Origin: Hyphomicrobium sp.
GTDB taxonomy: Bacteria > Pseudomonadota > Alphaproteobacteria > Rhizobiales > Hyphomicrobiaceae
NCBI GenBank assembly: GCA_016793445.1
Contig: JAEUME010000011.1
Coordinates: forward strand, 142,434 to 206,433
Direction: 5' to 3'
DNA length: 64,000 bases
In this document: positions 8,053-17,013 of the stretch, one piece after another
Layout: each line of letters starts with the position of its first letter
Position numbering within the stretch: position 1 is the stretch's first letter
The notes under the pieces: model-generated
What the model was told of the DNA's origin: nothing
The model's input: the letters and a program-made list of their open reading frames with translations, nothing else
The model's database searches: none
Program-made: the position numbers and the translations under genes

Positions 8053-8832
8053 TCAAGAAAAACGCACGCCCAGAGCCTTGGCCCAAGCAAGCCCTGGCAC
8101 CGTCCCCGCGCGTGGCTTGTATTCCAAGCCAATGTAGCCCTCATACCCGCTGCGGTCGATCACGTCGAACAGGCGCTTGAAATCAAGTTCGCCCTTGCCG
8201 GGCTCCCCGCGATCGGGTGGCGAAGCGATCTGCATGTGCCGGATGACAGTCTTGGCCTCCCGCAACCCGGCCTCCACATCGCCATCCATGATGTGGCGAT
8301 GATAGAGGTCGAACTGCAGCCCGACGTTGGCGCGGCCCACATCGGCAAGGATGTCGAGCGCCTGGGTGGTGCGGTTGAGAAAGTATCCGGGCATATCGCG
8401 CGTGTTGATCGGCTCTATAATGAGCGTCAGCCCGTCACCCGCCACGCGGTCGGCCCCGCGTCGCAGGTTCGCAATAAATGTACTGCGGCTGGCCCCTTGG
8501 GTTTCCAGACCCGCCATGACGTGAACCAGTTTGTTTCCGAGCACACGCGCATAACCGGCAGCCCGCGAGATCGCCGCGTCAAACTCAGCTTCCCGTCCCG
8601 GCACAGCCGCGATGCCGCGCTCCCCCGCCTCCCAGTTGCCCTGCGCGGCATTGAACAGAACGAGCCTCAGGCCGTTGGTCTCGAGGCGCTGGTGGAGACT
8701 GGCCGCCTCATAGTCATAGGGAAACATGAACTCGCAGGCCGTGAACCCCTGCTCAGCCGCCGCCGCAAAGCGATCCGGAAACGGTACCTCGTTGAACAGA
8801 AAGCTCAGGTTAGCGGCAAAGCGGGGCATCAT
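8053..8832 (-). CDS. hyi: Hydroxypyruvate isomerase-family protein
   Basis: 259 residues of the xylose-isomerase-like TIM-barrel family that interconverts hydroxypyruvate and tartronate semialdehyde. Evidence: MPRFAANLSFLFNEVPFPDRFAAAA start, EFMFPYDY, metal-ligand glutamate in LIIEPINTRDMPGYFL, LQFDLYHRHIMDGD and the final glutamate in YIGLEYKPR. Full family length. In a methylotroph, hydroxypyruvate is a serine-cycle intermediate, which fits, but no neighbour proves the pathway. Related sugar isomerases of the same fold are the main alternative. Confidence 0.8.
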   Translation of the reverse strand: MMPRFAANLSFLFNEVPFPDRFAAAAEQGFTACEFMFPYDYEAASLHQRLETNGLRLVLFNAAQGNWEAGERGIAAVPGREAEFDAAISRAAGYARVLGNKLVHVMAGLETQGASRSTFIANLRRGADRVAGDGLTLIIEPINTRDMPGYFLNRTTQALDILADVGRANVGLQFDLYHRHIMDGDVEAGLREAKTVIRHMQIASPPDRGEPGKGELDFKRLFDVIDRSGYEGYIGLEYKPRAGTVPGLAWAKALGVRFS

Positions 8833-8850
8833 GTTGTCTCTCTTTAGGTT

Positions 8851-9004
8851 GCGCCTTCCGACTCCGCTGGCGCGGAGCCGGCCGGAAGGCGCGGGAAGTT
8901 TAGGTTGCGCCTTCCGACTCCGCTGGCGCGGAGCCGGCCGGAAGGCGCGGGAAGTTTAGGTTGCACCTTCCGACTCCGCTGGCGCGGAGCCGGCCGGAAG
9001 GTGC
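8851..9004. repeat. Three tandem copies of the 42-bp palindrome (56-bp period)
   Basis: Copies lie at 8851-8892, 8907-8948 and 8963-9004, separated by a 14-base spacer containing GGGAAGTTTAGGTT. The third copy reads GCACC...GGTGC where the others read GCGCC...GGCGC: both arms changed together, so pairing is preserved. The array sits upstream of the isomerase gene and just after the end of arfB, both read leftward. Confidence 0.88.
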
Positions 9005-9017
9005 GCAGACGAGTGCG

Positions 9018-9437
9018 TCAATCATGATCCGGACGAACGCGCCGAAGCTTCTTCACGCCGGAACGTTCGGTCTTTGCCTTGAGACGGCGTTCCTTTGATG
9101 CGCGTGTTGGTTTGGTTTTGATGCGCGGCTTGGGCGCAATGAGCGACTGCGCAATCATCTCCGCCAGACGCTTTCTCGCATCAGAGCGGTTCATGTCCTG
9201 AGTCCGGAAGCGGTCCGCCTGGATGACGAGCACACCCTCGTCCGTCAGACGGCGTCCGGCAAGTTTCACGAGTCTGGCCTTGGCCGGCGGCGGGATGGTC
9301 TCATTCGCAGCCAGATCGAAGCGCAGTTCGACTGCCGTAGAGACCTTGTTCACGTTCTGCCCGCCGGGTCCCGAGGCACGCACAAAACGTTCCTCGATCT
9401 CCTTTTCGTCGATGTCGAGTGTCTGGTTGATGCGCAT
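9018..9437 (-). CDS. arfB: Ribosome-rescue peptidyl-tRNA hydrolase ArfB
   Basis: ArfB (YaeJ) enters stalled ribosomes lacking a codon in the A site and hydrolyses the peptidyl-tRNA. The 139 residues carry the catalytic RASGPGGQNVNKVSTAVELR loop with GGQ, followed by the RTQDMNRSDARKRL region and a Lys/Arg-rich tail needed for binding the mRNA channel. ATG at 9437 matches the family start MRINQ...; an upstream in-frame start would add 69 unrelated residues. Confidence 0.93.
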   Translation of the reverse strand: MRINQTLDIDEKEIEERFVRASGPGGQNVNKVSTAVELRFDLAANETIPPPAKARLVKLAGRRLTDEGVLVIQADRFRTQDMNRSDARKRLAEMIAQSLIAPKPRIKTKPTRASKERRLKAKTERSGVKKLRRVRPDHD

Positions 9438-9484
9438 GAGATGGCTTGCGTGTGTGTGATACGGTGCGCAACCTGCATTCCGTT

Positions 9485-9856
9485 TCAACTGGCGGTTATT
9501 TCCTTGAAAAAGGTCAGCCGGTTGGAAAAAGGATCGGTCAGCGTGATTTCCTCTCCGCCCCAGGGAGGGTTCTCGATCCCAGGGCGCAGTTTTGGGTACG
9601 GCTTGGCGCGTAATTCCGCAAGCAGCGCATGCACGTCTTCGCAAGGTATCCGCAGCTTGGCGCCGGGAGAGCCATCTCCATGGTGTCCCGATAGATGCAG
9701 AAGGCAGGCGCCGCGGGACACCTGCATGTAAGCCGGCATATCAGGCTCGAAGCGGTGCTCCCAATGCAATGCAAAACCCAAATAATCGAGATAAAAGGCT
9801 CTCGCCGAGTTCTCGTCGAAGATGCGCAGAACGGGAATCGGGCAGGCAAAGCTCAT
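9485..9856 (-). CDS. VOC-superfamily (glyoxalase/bleomycin-resistance-like) protein
   Basis: 123 residues of one VOC module: PVLRIFDENSARAFYLDYLGF, then WEHRF, an acidic YMQVSRGACLLHLSGHHGD strand and GGEEITLTDPFSNRLTFF. The fold binds metal or small aromatics and includes glyoxalases and drug-binding resistance proteins; no specific activity can be assigned. ATG at 9856 is preferred over a TTG at 9874 that would overlap the stop of the upstream oxidoreductase gene. It may be co-transcribed with that gene. Confidence 0.75.
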   Translation of the reverse strand: MSFACPIPVLRIFDENSARAFYLDYLGFALHWEHRFEPDMPAYMQVSRGACLLHLSGHHGDGSPGAKLRIPCEDVHALLAELRAKPYPKLRPGIENPPWGGEEITLTDPFSNRLTFFKEITAS

Positions 9857-9870
9857 GCGGCGGCCTTTGC

Positions 9871-11481
9871 TCAAACACGGCGCAAGCGCAAATCCTTGGC
9901 GATCTCACGCGCCGCGTTCATACCTGGAACGCCGGTGACCCCGCCGCCGGGATGTGCACCCGAGCCGCAAAGATACAGTCCGGGAACGGGCATTCGATAA
10001 TTGGCATAGCCCAACACCGGACGGGCAGAGAAAAGCTGCCCGAGCCCAAGCTGGCCGTGGAAGATGTCTCCGTCAATAAGCCCGAAGCGCCGTTCCAGGT
10101 CCAACGGCGACAAAATCTGACGTGCGATGATCGCTCTCCTGAAGTTGGGCGCGTGCTGTGCAACGGTGTCGATGACCGTGTCGGCGAAGGCTTCTTTCTC
10201 GGCCCCATCTTCCCACGTCCGAGGAGCCGGAAGGTGAGGCGCAACGTATTGCACGAACAGACTGGCGACGTGTTTTCCCTGCGGGGCGAGACTGTCATCC
10301 AGCGTCGTCGGGATGAGCATTTCCACGACCGGCGCACGCGAGGCGCCAAACTGACGGGCATCCCAGTAAGCCTGCTCCATGTAAGCCATCGTCGGCGCGA
10401 ACAGGATGCCTGAGGCGTGGTGGGATTGGATGTCTTTGCCTGGCTTGGCCGTGAAGTCGGGAAGTTCCTCAAGTGCAACGTTCATGCGAAAGACCCCCGA
10501 ACCGGTGGTCATGCCGGTGAAGGCTGAGCGCACGGCCGGCGATATGGCATCCGCCGGCACGATATCGCGGAACAAGAGCTTCGGCGGGATGTTGGAAGCG
10601 ACGCTGCGCGCGCGGATCTCCTCTCCCGAAGCGAGCACGACGCCGGTCGCGCGGCCATTCTCCATCCGCAGAGTGGCGACCGGCACGCCGGTTCTGATCT
10701 GCGCACCCCGCGAACGGGCAGCGTCCGCCATCGCGGCCGAGATTGCACCCATGCCGCCGATGGCGTGACCCCACACGCCTTTCTTCCCGTTCACTTCGCC
10801 GAAGCAGTGATGCAAAAGCACGTAGGCCGTACCGGGCGCCGAGGGTGGCAAGTAGGCGCCAACGATGCCGTCGAACGCATAGGCTGCCTTGATGTGCGCA
10901 TTCTCGAACCATCGATCGAGAAAAGCTTCCGCACTCGCGGTGAACAGTTCGACGAGTAGCCGTTGATCTTCGAGCGACAACTTCAAGACCCGCCGGCCAA
11001 CTGCGCCGCCCTTGATGAGCTCCAGCAATCCCCCCCCCGCATTGGGTGGCGTTCGTACGACGAGATCGCGCAGAATGCCGGCGGCGCGGTCCAAGGCGTC
11101 ATCGTAGGCGGCGTAGCGCTCTGCATCCCTGACCGAAAACTCAGCCATTGCCTTCTGGCGCAGGACCCGCGATCCATAAGGCAGATGCATGGATCGCTTT
11201 TCATCGATGGGCCAGAAATTGCCCGCTGGCCGCTCGACAATCCGCAAGCCGTGACGAGGCAGATCGAGGTCCTGTATTACCTGCGGATTGAGAAGGCTCA
11301 CGGTGTAGGACGCGACCGAATTGCGAAAACCCGGCGCGAACTCCTCAGTCGATGCCGCGCCCCCCACCGTTGCATTTTTCTCGAGCACAACCACCTTGCA
11401 TCCCGCACCTGCGAGATAAGCGGCGGTCGTCAAACCATTATGACCGCCACCCAGAATCACAACATCATAGGTGTCCGTCAT
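9871..11481 (-). CDS. Phytoene-desaturase-like FAD-dependent oxidoreductase
   Basis: 536 residues. An N-terminal FAD Rossmann motif, DVVILGGGHNGLTTAAYLAGAG, is followed by EKNATVGGAASTEEFAPGF, a central substrate domain and the C-terminal FAD-contact GLYLCGSGAHPGGGVTGVPG. This is the CrtI/PYROXD2-like family, whose bacterial members outside carotenoid clusters mostly have unknown substrates. No carotenoid genes are near. ATG at 11481 precedes the Rossmann motif directly; an upstream in-frame start would add 18 residues without support. Confidence 0.85.
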   Translation of the reverse strand: MTDTYDVVILGGGHNGLTTAAYLAGAGCKVVVLEKNATVGGAASTEEFAPGFRNSVASYTVSLLNPQVIQDLDLPRHGLRIVERPAGNFWPIDEKRSMHLPYGSRVLRQKAMAEFSVRDAERYAAYDDALDRAAGILRDLVVRTPPNAGGGLLELIKGGAVGRRVLKLSLEDQRLLVELFTASAEAFLDRWFENAHIKAAYAFDGIVGAYLPPSAPGTAYVLLHHCFGEVNGKKGVWGHAIGGMGAISAAMADAARSRGAQIRTGVPVATLRMENGRATGVVLASGEEIRARSVASNIPPKLLFRDIVPADAISPAVRSAFTGMTTGSGVFRMNVALEELPDFTAKPGKDIQSHHASGILFAPTMAYMEQAYWDARQFGASRAPVVEMLIPTTLDDSLAPQGKHVASLFVQYVAPHLPAPRTWEDGAEKEAFADTVIDTVAQHAPNFRRAIIARQILSPLDLERRFGLIDGDIFHGQLGLGQLFSARPVLGYANYRMPVPGLYLCGSGAHPGGGVTGVPGMNAAREIAKDLRLRRV

Positions 11482-11740
11482 CCAATTCTTTCCAGTTAAA
11501 CAATGCTCGAAAGTTGCCCCGGCTACGCAATTCATAAGAGTCTTGAGGCTGAACAGTTTCTCTTATGATGCGCGCATCGGTTGCGGCGCAATAGCCGAAA
11601 CAGTGGGTAGGACACTATTTACGATTTCAAATAGCCTCAATCTATAGGAACAATTCAATTAGGGATCTGTTGAAACTGTAGCACCTAATGTAGGCCCTAA
11701 CGCTTGAGGAGCGCCGCCAACGAGCGTGGAGACAACCTGA
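11482..11740. other. Divergent upstream region, AT-rich
   Basis: 260 bases between the leftward oxidoreductase gene and the rightward small membrane protein gene. It is markedly AT-richer than its surroundings around 11600-11700, as expected for divergent promoters. No operator or RNA recognised. Confidence 0.4.
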
Positions 11741-11992
11741 ATGAATTCAGCAAGTCAGACCGTTGCACAGCCCCGAACCCTCGCATCTCCGAAGGCGCAG
11801 ATTGCGTCAAGGATTGCCGGAGTGGCATTCGCTTCTGTCTTTTCGGGGCTTATCTGGGTCGGGATGATCTCTCTGGCTGGAAGCCTTTTGGGTCGCGCCT
11901 TTACACCTCTAGCACTTGCCAGTGCCGGCTGCGCAATCACGATGTTCGTAGCCGCCGTTTGCGTGCCGCTCATGCTCCGCGATGCAGTCTAA
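11741..11992 (+). CDS. Small membrane protein of unknown function
   Basis: 83 residues: a polar N-terminus of about 25 residues, then two predicted transmembrane stretches (IAGVAFASVFSGLIWVGMISLA and LALASAGCAITMFVAAVCVPL) and a short end. A GTGGAGACAACC sequence provides a plausible ribosome site. I do not recognise the family. Isolated between divergent and convergent neighbours, with two small hairpins downstream. Confidence 0.55.
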   Translation: MNSASQTVAQPRTLASPKAQIASRIAGVAFASVFSGLIWVGMISLAGSLLGRAFTPLALASAGCAITMFVAAVCVPLMLRDAV

Positions 11993-12039
11993 AGGTTCTC
12001 GTGTAATTCCACGACGGGCGGTTGCGATGTCCATGAACT

Positions 12040-12080
12040 CACTTCCTTCTCCCCGGAAGTGAAGACCGCCGAAAGGGCGG
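12040..12080. terminator. Two adjacent hairpins between convergent genes
   Basis: CACTTCC/GGAAGTG at 12040-12061 and CCGCC-GAAAG-GGCGG at 12066-12080. No strong T-run follows, so they may be terminators or mRNA 3'-end stabilisers for the small membrane protein gene. Confidence 0.45.
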
Positions 12081-12244
12081 ATGACGCACTCAGCGGTGCA
12101 TGTGGAGGTCTCTCACCTGTCGCTTGCGACATCCTCGGAGAAGAAAAGTAGCTCCTATAGAATCGCAAAGCTTCAGAACCAATGGCTCTGCCGCCTTGAC
12201 CGGAGCGGGCTTCAGGTTGGCAGCACGGCAGGATCGTGCGTTGC

Positions 12245-13489
12245 CTATTTCTCCAACAGATGCTCGTAGCGCTGGTCTGTCAGCGTCTTGAGAAATGCGA
12301 CGATGCCATCGATCCGCTTGGAATCGAGCGCAGAGCCCGACTCCAACTCCTCCTTCGCCAGCATGTCCGCGATCTCCGGCGGCCCCCACTTCTGTCCCGT
12401 CTCCGGGTTTATCTGATGACGAGGATTTTTCGAGTTGAACTTGTTGTAGAACTTTACGACGGTGCGAAGATCCTTAAAGACGCCATTGTGCATATACGGC
12501 GCGGTTACCGCCACGTTGCGCAACGTTGGAACCTTGAACATGCCGGCATTGGCCAGATGCGCCGCGCTAGGATTCTGCGCAAGTCCGGTATCTACGTAAC
12601 CCGGCTTTGATCCATTCAGAGCGCGCACCGATGTGTTCACAGGCGTTCCGATGTTGCGATACTGATAATTTGTAAATGTCTCACCTTCAGCGCCGCCAAA
12701 CTCCTTCAGTTTGTGACAGCGGCTGCAATTGGTGAACTGCGTGGAAAAGAAGAGGACGCGACCGAGTTCTTCTTTTTCGGTCAGCTGCACCTCGCCGCGC
12801 AGATACCGATCGTACTTGGAATCAAAGGCAGAGAACTGCTTGGTGCGCTCAAAAGCTGCAATTGCCGTACCCAGGGCGGCATAGGCTTTATCATTGTCCC
12901 TGAGTATGTCCTTGCCGAAAAGGCTATCAAACGCGGAGACATAGGCTGCGTTTTCCTTCAAGCGTGCAACCGCCGTGCGCTTGTCGGGCATTCCCATCTC
13001 GATGGGGTTGAGCGGCGGGCCCATCGCCTGATCAGCAAGCGTCTTGGCGCGCCCGTCCCAGAACAATCCGCCCACCGGCTTGCCTTGCGCGTTGATATGG
13101 AAGTCGGGCGTCAACATTGCGTAGGCTGCGCTCGGCGTATTGCGGTCGCCCATCGAATGTCCGTCATCACCGATCGAGACGGCACGGCCCGCGTCACCTG
13201 AATCCCGAGGATCGGTAAAGGCATGATCAGGCGAATGACAGGTTGCGCAGGCCTGCGTGCGGTTCATCGACAGGTTAGTATCGAAGAACAGCGCTTCGCC
13301 GAGCTTTTCCATACTGTCGATCTGCGCGGGAGGTGGTGACTGGCGCGCGCCCGCGTCAGTCAGAAGGCCTGCCGCGAGGACGCCGGCAAAGACGACAATC
13401 ACAAGCGGGAGTTCGGCTCGCAGCGCGCGCGCTCGTGCCCGTATGCGTTCGCGCATGTGCATCAAGGCTGCGATCATGTCCGTATACAT
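12245..13489 (-). CDS. MauG-family di-heme cytochrome c peroxidase
   Basis: About 414 residues. An N-terminal membrane anchor or signal (LPLVIVVFAGVLAAGLL) is followed by two class c heme sites, CATCH early and CSRCH in the second half, with the GEALFFDTNLSMN start and the PTLRNVAVTAPYMHNGVFKDL motif typical of bacterial CcpA/MauG proteins. Such periplasmic enzymes reduce peroxide or carry out oxidative post-translational chemistry; the substrate is unknown. A perfect Fnr/NnrR-type palindrome lies about 110 bases upstream. ATG at 13489 is used; the start is uncertain. Confidence 0.88.
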   Translation of the reverse strand: MYTDMIAALMHMRERIRARARALRAELPLVIVVFAGVLAAGLLTDAGARQSPPPAQIDSMEKLGEALFFDTNLSMNRTQACATCHSPDHAFTDPRDSGDAGRAVSIGDDGHSMGDRNTPSAAYAMLTPDFHINAQGKPVGGLFWDGRAKTLADQAMGPPLNPIEMGMPDKRTAVARLKENAAYVSAFDSLFGKDILRDNDKAYAALGTAIAAFERTKQFSAFDSKYDRYLRGEVQLTEKEELGRVLFFSTQFTNCSRCHKLKEFGGAEGETFTNYQYRNIGTPVNTSVRALNGSKPGYVDTGLAQNPSAAHLANAGMFKVPTLRNVAVTAPYMHNGVFKDLRTVVKFYNKFNSKNPRHQINPETGQKWGPPEIADMLAKEELESGSALDSKRIDGIVAFLKTLTDQRYEHLLEK

Positions 13490-13594
13490 TTGCAAGGCCC
13501 GCTATCCGATTGGATGCAAAATCCAGCCCACGCAGATCAGCTACGAATATGACTGAAATCGTAGACAATCAAGCGCAACCGTGACGCACTGCAT

Positions 13595-13608
13595 TTGACA
13601 CAAGTCAA
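13595..13608. promoter_or_regulatory. Perfect Fnr/NnrR-type box upstream of the MauG-family gene
   Basis: TTGACACAAGTCAA is a perfect inverted repeat TTGAC-N4-GTCAA, matching the binding site of Crp/Fnr-type anaerobic and nitrogen-oxide regulators. It overlaps the imelysin gene stop and lies about 110 bases upstream of the MauG-family start, both genes reading leftward. Two Crp/Fnr regulators are encoded in the window. Confidence 0.65.
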
Positions 13609-14630
13609 TCGCCGTCCAAACTATTGAAACCGAGCGCGACGCCAAGCTCGCCGGGTAGCACGTCAACGACGTAATACTTGGCGTTGTTAATGGCGGCGAT
13701 AACATTCACGCCACGGTTTGGATCATTGGGATCCGCAAGCGCCGCGGCGGCGTCTGCGAGCTTTTCATTGGCGGCCGCTGCAGCCTCAGGTGCAAATGGT
13801 GCGATAGCCTCGAGCGCCGCTTGCAGCGCCTCAACGTTCAACAGCAGATCGCGCGCGCTGCGATGAGAGCGCCAGCTCTCCGCTTTCTTCTCGTCGGGGA
13901 TCACGCCTTTGCCGCCAAACAGCGGCGGGATCTTGCGATCTTCCATCACGCGCAAACCGGTCGCGACATCGCCCAGAACAGCGGATGCGGCCTCAACTGC
14001 CTTGTCGGGCATCGCAAGCGTCGCCCTGATCTTGGCGAAGTCGCCGACCTCAGGTTCGCTCCACTCGGCAAGCGCATCGGCGGCAATGGTGCGCAGGTTC
14101 AGCGAGATTGCTTGCCCGACGGCGCATTCGCGCGCCGATAGCGCGTCCGGCGCACTGCTGGAGCCATCTTGCGAAAAAAGCAACCGCTCCAGCGCCGGCA
14201 ATCCCTGCGCCGCGACACTTGCATCTGCCACGTTCTGAGGCGTGAGACCACTTTCGCCCTCGCCATCGAGCAACGCGTTCAGACCACGGGTGACCGCATT
14301 GCGCGGATCGGGCCAATAGGAGATGCGTTCCCGCCGGCTCTTGCGCGACAGCGGCCCGGACGCGAACGGCTCCATGCGCGCCCAGGCATCACTTGCCGCA
14401 TTGAAGGCCTCGCGCAGTCCATCGAGAGACTGACAAGACCGCTCCCAGGCCGCGGCCTGCTTGGCGAACGCGCTTTCCAGTTCGGCAAGGCGCGGCCCTG
14501 TCACGGTTTCGGCAATCGCGGCGGGCATCTCCTGCACAGCGCGTTTGTCTGCAGCCGCTGCGTCCAACGCCAGCCACACCCCCAGCGCTAAGCCCGCTGA
14601 AATGGCGCTGGTCAAAAGCGGCTTCATCAT
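13605..14630 (-). CDS. Imelysin-family periplasmic protein
   Basis: 341 residues with a signal peptide (MMKPLLTSAISAGLALGVWLALDAAAA). The body matches the imelysin/COG3489 family by WERSCQSLDGLREAFNAASDAW, SYWPDPRNAVTRGLNALLDG, and GLPALERLLFSQDG. Members occur in periplasmic iron-related or heme-protein clusters; enzymatic activity is not established. ATG at 14630 has an AGGTGAA ribosome site; a GTG at 14639 is the alternative. It overlaps the preceding di-heme gene or follows it directly, indicating one operon. Confidence 0.8.
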   Translation of the reverse strand: MMKPLLTSAISAGLALGVWLALDAAAADKRAVQEMPAAIAETVTGPRLAELESAFAKQAAAWERSCQSLDGLREAFNAASDAWARMEPFASGPLSRKSRRERISYWPDPRNAVTRGLNALLDGEGESGLTPQNVADASVAAQGLPALERLLFSQDGSSSAPDALSARECAVGQAISLNLRTIAADALAEWSEPEVGDFAKIRATLAMPDKAVEAASAVLGDVATGLRVMEDRKIPPLFGGKGVIPDEKKAESWRSHRSARDLLLNVEALQAALEAIAPFAPEAAAAANEKLADAAAALADPNDPNRGVNVIAAINNAKYYVVDVLPGELGVALGFNSLDGD

Positions 14631-14631
14631 A

Positions 14632-15954
14632 TCATTCACCTAGAAGAAAGCGCTCCAGCGCCTCGCGTTGATCCCGCGGCAGACCCTTATACGCATCGCG
14701 CGCGTTCTCGGCCTCGCCAGCGTGCCACAGAACCGCTTCGGCGATATTGCGGGCACGCCCGTCATGCATGAGAGTCGCGCCCGCCCGCAATCGCTCGCCA
14801 AGGCCAACAAGCGCTGCGGTGCGCCATTCTTTTGATGACTGACCGGCGGTCTCCACCAGTCCGGCCAACCCCTCGCCCATATCATGCAGGCGCAAATCCG
14901 AATACAGCGCAACCTCGCCACCGTGCTTGGCCGGCATCAACGGCGTATGGCACGCTCCGCATCCGGCCGCCTCGAAAACGCGCGCCCCTTCTGCTTCATT
15001 CTGGGGGGATGGCGCAGCGACTTTGTCCAGGCTGCGGACATAAACCGCAATGGCGCCGACGATTTCCTTGCTGATCTCGCCTCCAGAAGGATCGGTGCCG
15101 TTGATGGCGTTCCTGCAAGCCGCCTGTTGAACCGTGCAGTCGCCAGCTGGCTCGCTACGCTGAGACGTGGAGAGTCCCAGATCGCGGCTGAAGGCCGTCG
15201 CGACAATGTCTTCCAGCGTCCGTTCTGAGGCTTTGTGGCCGAACACAAGAACGTTGCCGTCCTTGTCCCGTGAAAGACGCCCACCCGCCTGCACATTTGC
15301 GGCCCGCTCCCCTAGGGCCTTGATGTCGATCTTATCCGCCCTTGCCGCCGCCCGCAGACTGGGGGCAAGGAGCAAGGTCTTCGACATGCCTTCCGACAAT
15401 GGCGTTTCGAGACCTTCGAGTGTGGCATCGGGTTGGCGCAGTTCCACCGCCGTGCCGTCGGCCAGCGTGAGCGTGCTGGTGCGCCAGGCGAGTTGTACCT
15501 CGGCCTCCGAACCAAAACCCGGAATGGCATGAGTCTGGATCTGCGCGCCAAAATGCGGATCGCCCGCGCCATCGGGACCAGAAAGACGGACAACCGCACC
15601 ACGCGACAGCAGTCGCTTATCCGGCATGAGCTCGATGCGTCCGGCGGTTGCCGCACCATGACACTGGGCGCAGGAACGAGCATTGAAGAGCGGTCCAAGC
15701 CCGTCGTTGGCTTTTGTTGACGAGGGTGCAGGGACCCATTGGCGATCAAACAGCGCCTTGCCGATTGCGCGGGTAAGCCCCTCGTCCGCCAAGCAAGCTG
15801 CGGCGCCCCCAACGATCAGGCAACCGATGGCCGCGCTGCGGCGGATCGATTCACGGTTCCACCATCCGGCTTTTCCGGCCGGAAGTCCGCCAACGGGACG
15901 AAGCTTGGATTGCCACCTCCCCAAAGCTCTCCGCAGCGTTCCTGTGTGCCCCAT
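14632..15954 (-). CDS. Di-heme oxidoreductase (COG3488 type)
   Basis: About 440 residues with two c-type heme sites, SCAQCHG near the N-terminus and GCGACHTP in the C-terminal third, plus LDKVAAPSPQNEAEGARVF and SDLRLHDMGEGLAG, characteristic of the DHOR/thiol-oxidoreductase-like family that pairs with imelysin proteins. A signal-like segment (AAIGCLIVGGAAACLA) lies 40-60 residues in, so the true start is uncertain; an upstream frame continues to 16023. Electron partner unknown. Confidence 0.82.
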   Translation of the reverse strand: MGHTGTLRRALGRWQSKLRPVGGLPAGKAGWWNRESIRRSAAIGCLIVGGAAACLADEGLTRAIGKALFDRQWVPAPSSTKANDGLGPLFNARSCAQCHGAATAGRIELMPDKRLLSRGAVVRLSGPDGAGDPHFGAQIQTHAIPGFGSEAEVQLAWRTSTLTLADGTAVELRQPDATLEGLETPLSEGMSKTLLLAPSLRAAARADKIDIKALGERAANVQAGGRLSRDKDGNVLVFGHKASERTLEDIVATAFSRDLGLSTSQRSEPAGDCTVQQAACRNAINGTDPSGGEISKEIVGAIAVYVRSLDKVAAPSPQNEAEGARVFEAAGCGACHTPLMPAKHGGEVALYSDLRLHDMGEGLAGLVETAGQSSKEWRTAALVGLGERLRAGATLMHDGRARNIAEAVLWHAGEAENARDAYKGLPRDQREALERFLLGE

Positions 15955-16270
15955 GCGCCAAACGACCAAACCAAGGATTGAAATGGAGTATGCCGGCCGT
16001 CGCCAGGACCGCAAGCGCCGCACCTATAGGCCGAGGCGCCGCGCAGGTCAAAGTCACGCTCAACCGAACGCCTTTATAGATAAAAATTCCTGGGCTGGCA
16101 GCCCGACCGCACCAGCGTGACGGGCGTCCCTCGCAGGCGATTCGCCCGACGGAATTGCGCGGTGCGAATTCCCGACCGCCGCTGTAAGTTGGCTGTGACG
16201 CTGTGAGCGCCTCATGGCGGATGCCGGGGCGCCAAGCCGGCGACCTGCAGTCGCACAGATTCGGCGCGCG

Positions 16271-16513
16271 CTAGTGGCTCATGGTAACGGACTGAGCAGG
16301 GCTCACCCGATCGGACAGGGCTGGCGTCGCCACGGACGCCTTCACGAGAACAGCCTCCTCAAGAACCGCGTCCTGTGGCGAGGCCAGCCTCACCTTTGCC
16401 GGTGCCTGAGCTGTCGTGACGTCCCAAGCACCATCGAAGGGAAAGATGATGGTTGCCAGGAAGGCGAAGACGTAGACGACCAACAAACGGTAGAAAAGTG
16501 TTGCGTGCTTCAT
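16271..16513 (-). CDS. Small single-pass membrane protein, unknown
   Basis: 80 residues. One predicted transmembrane or signal segment (FYRLLVVYVFAFLATIIFP) is followed by a polar periplasmic-type tail rich in Ala, Val and Ser. Its ATG overlaps the stop of the upstream 73-residue frame (TGATG), implying translational coupling. No family recognised. Confidence 0.5.
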   Translation of the reverse strand: MKHATLFYRLLVVYVFAFLATIIFPFDGAWDVTTAQAPAKVRLASPQDAVLEEAVLVKASVATPALSDRVSPAQSVTMSH

Positions 16514-16734
16514 CAATCTCTCTCACGGAGGCATGCAGGCAGGCTCCGCGCAACATCCGTCAGCGCCTCCTCTTCATCAGCCAACTTCGGGATTTCCATC
16601 TCATCGCTCATAGCCATGGGAGCATCACGTTCCATTGGCTTGGCCACACGCATCTGAACAAACCCGCCGTAGGAATACGCCGAGGGTAAAATGACTTCGA
16701 CATCAGCACTGGCGTCGCAGTTTTCTTTGATCAT
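16513..16734 (-). CDS. Small acidic protein, unknown
   Basis: 73 residues, mostly polar, with an acidic stretch (MSDEMEIPKLADEEEALTD). CAGGGAATAATCGCC before the ATG gives a plausible ribosome site, and the stop codon is shared with the next start (TGATG). The pair is divergent from the sensor kinase gene. No similarity recognised; short length keeps confidence low. Confidence 0.4.
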   Translation of the reverse strand: MIKENCDASADVEVILPSAYSYGGFVQMRVAKPMERDAPMAMSDEMEIPKLADEEEALTDVARSLPACLRERD

Positions 16735-17013
16735 GGCGATTATTCCCTGTTTCCGAAACGCCCGCCCCGGTATGCTGTAATGCCAAGATACTCGCAGGGT
16801 CTATCAGGGCACAATTCGAGCCAGCTACCTAGCGGGTCAAACTTAGGTATAATTACGTATTCTGGCGTGGCGCGTCGCGCCAACGACCAGGATCGCAAAA
16901 CCAAACGCACCACAGCGCTGATCAGTTTCCACAAGCGGCGTCCCTTGTCTCCAACGGGCGCCCGGTTAAGTAAATTTGCGTGGCAGGCGCGGTCTTGGGA
17001 GAACAGCCAGTCG
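16735..17013. promoter_or_regulatory. Divergent promoter region of the small-protein pair and the sensor kinase
   Basis: About 280 bases, with an AT-rich block around 16835-16865 (TAGGTATAATTACGTATTC) that could supply -10 elements in both directions. No known operator recognised. Confidence 0.4.
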
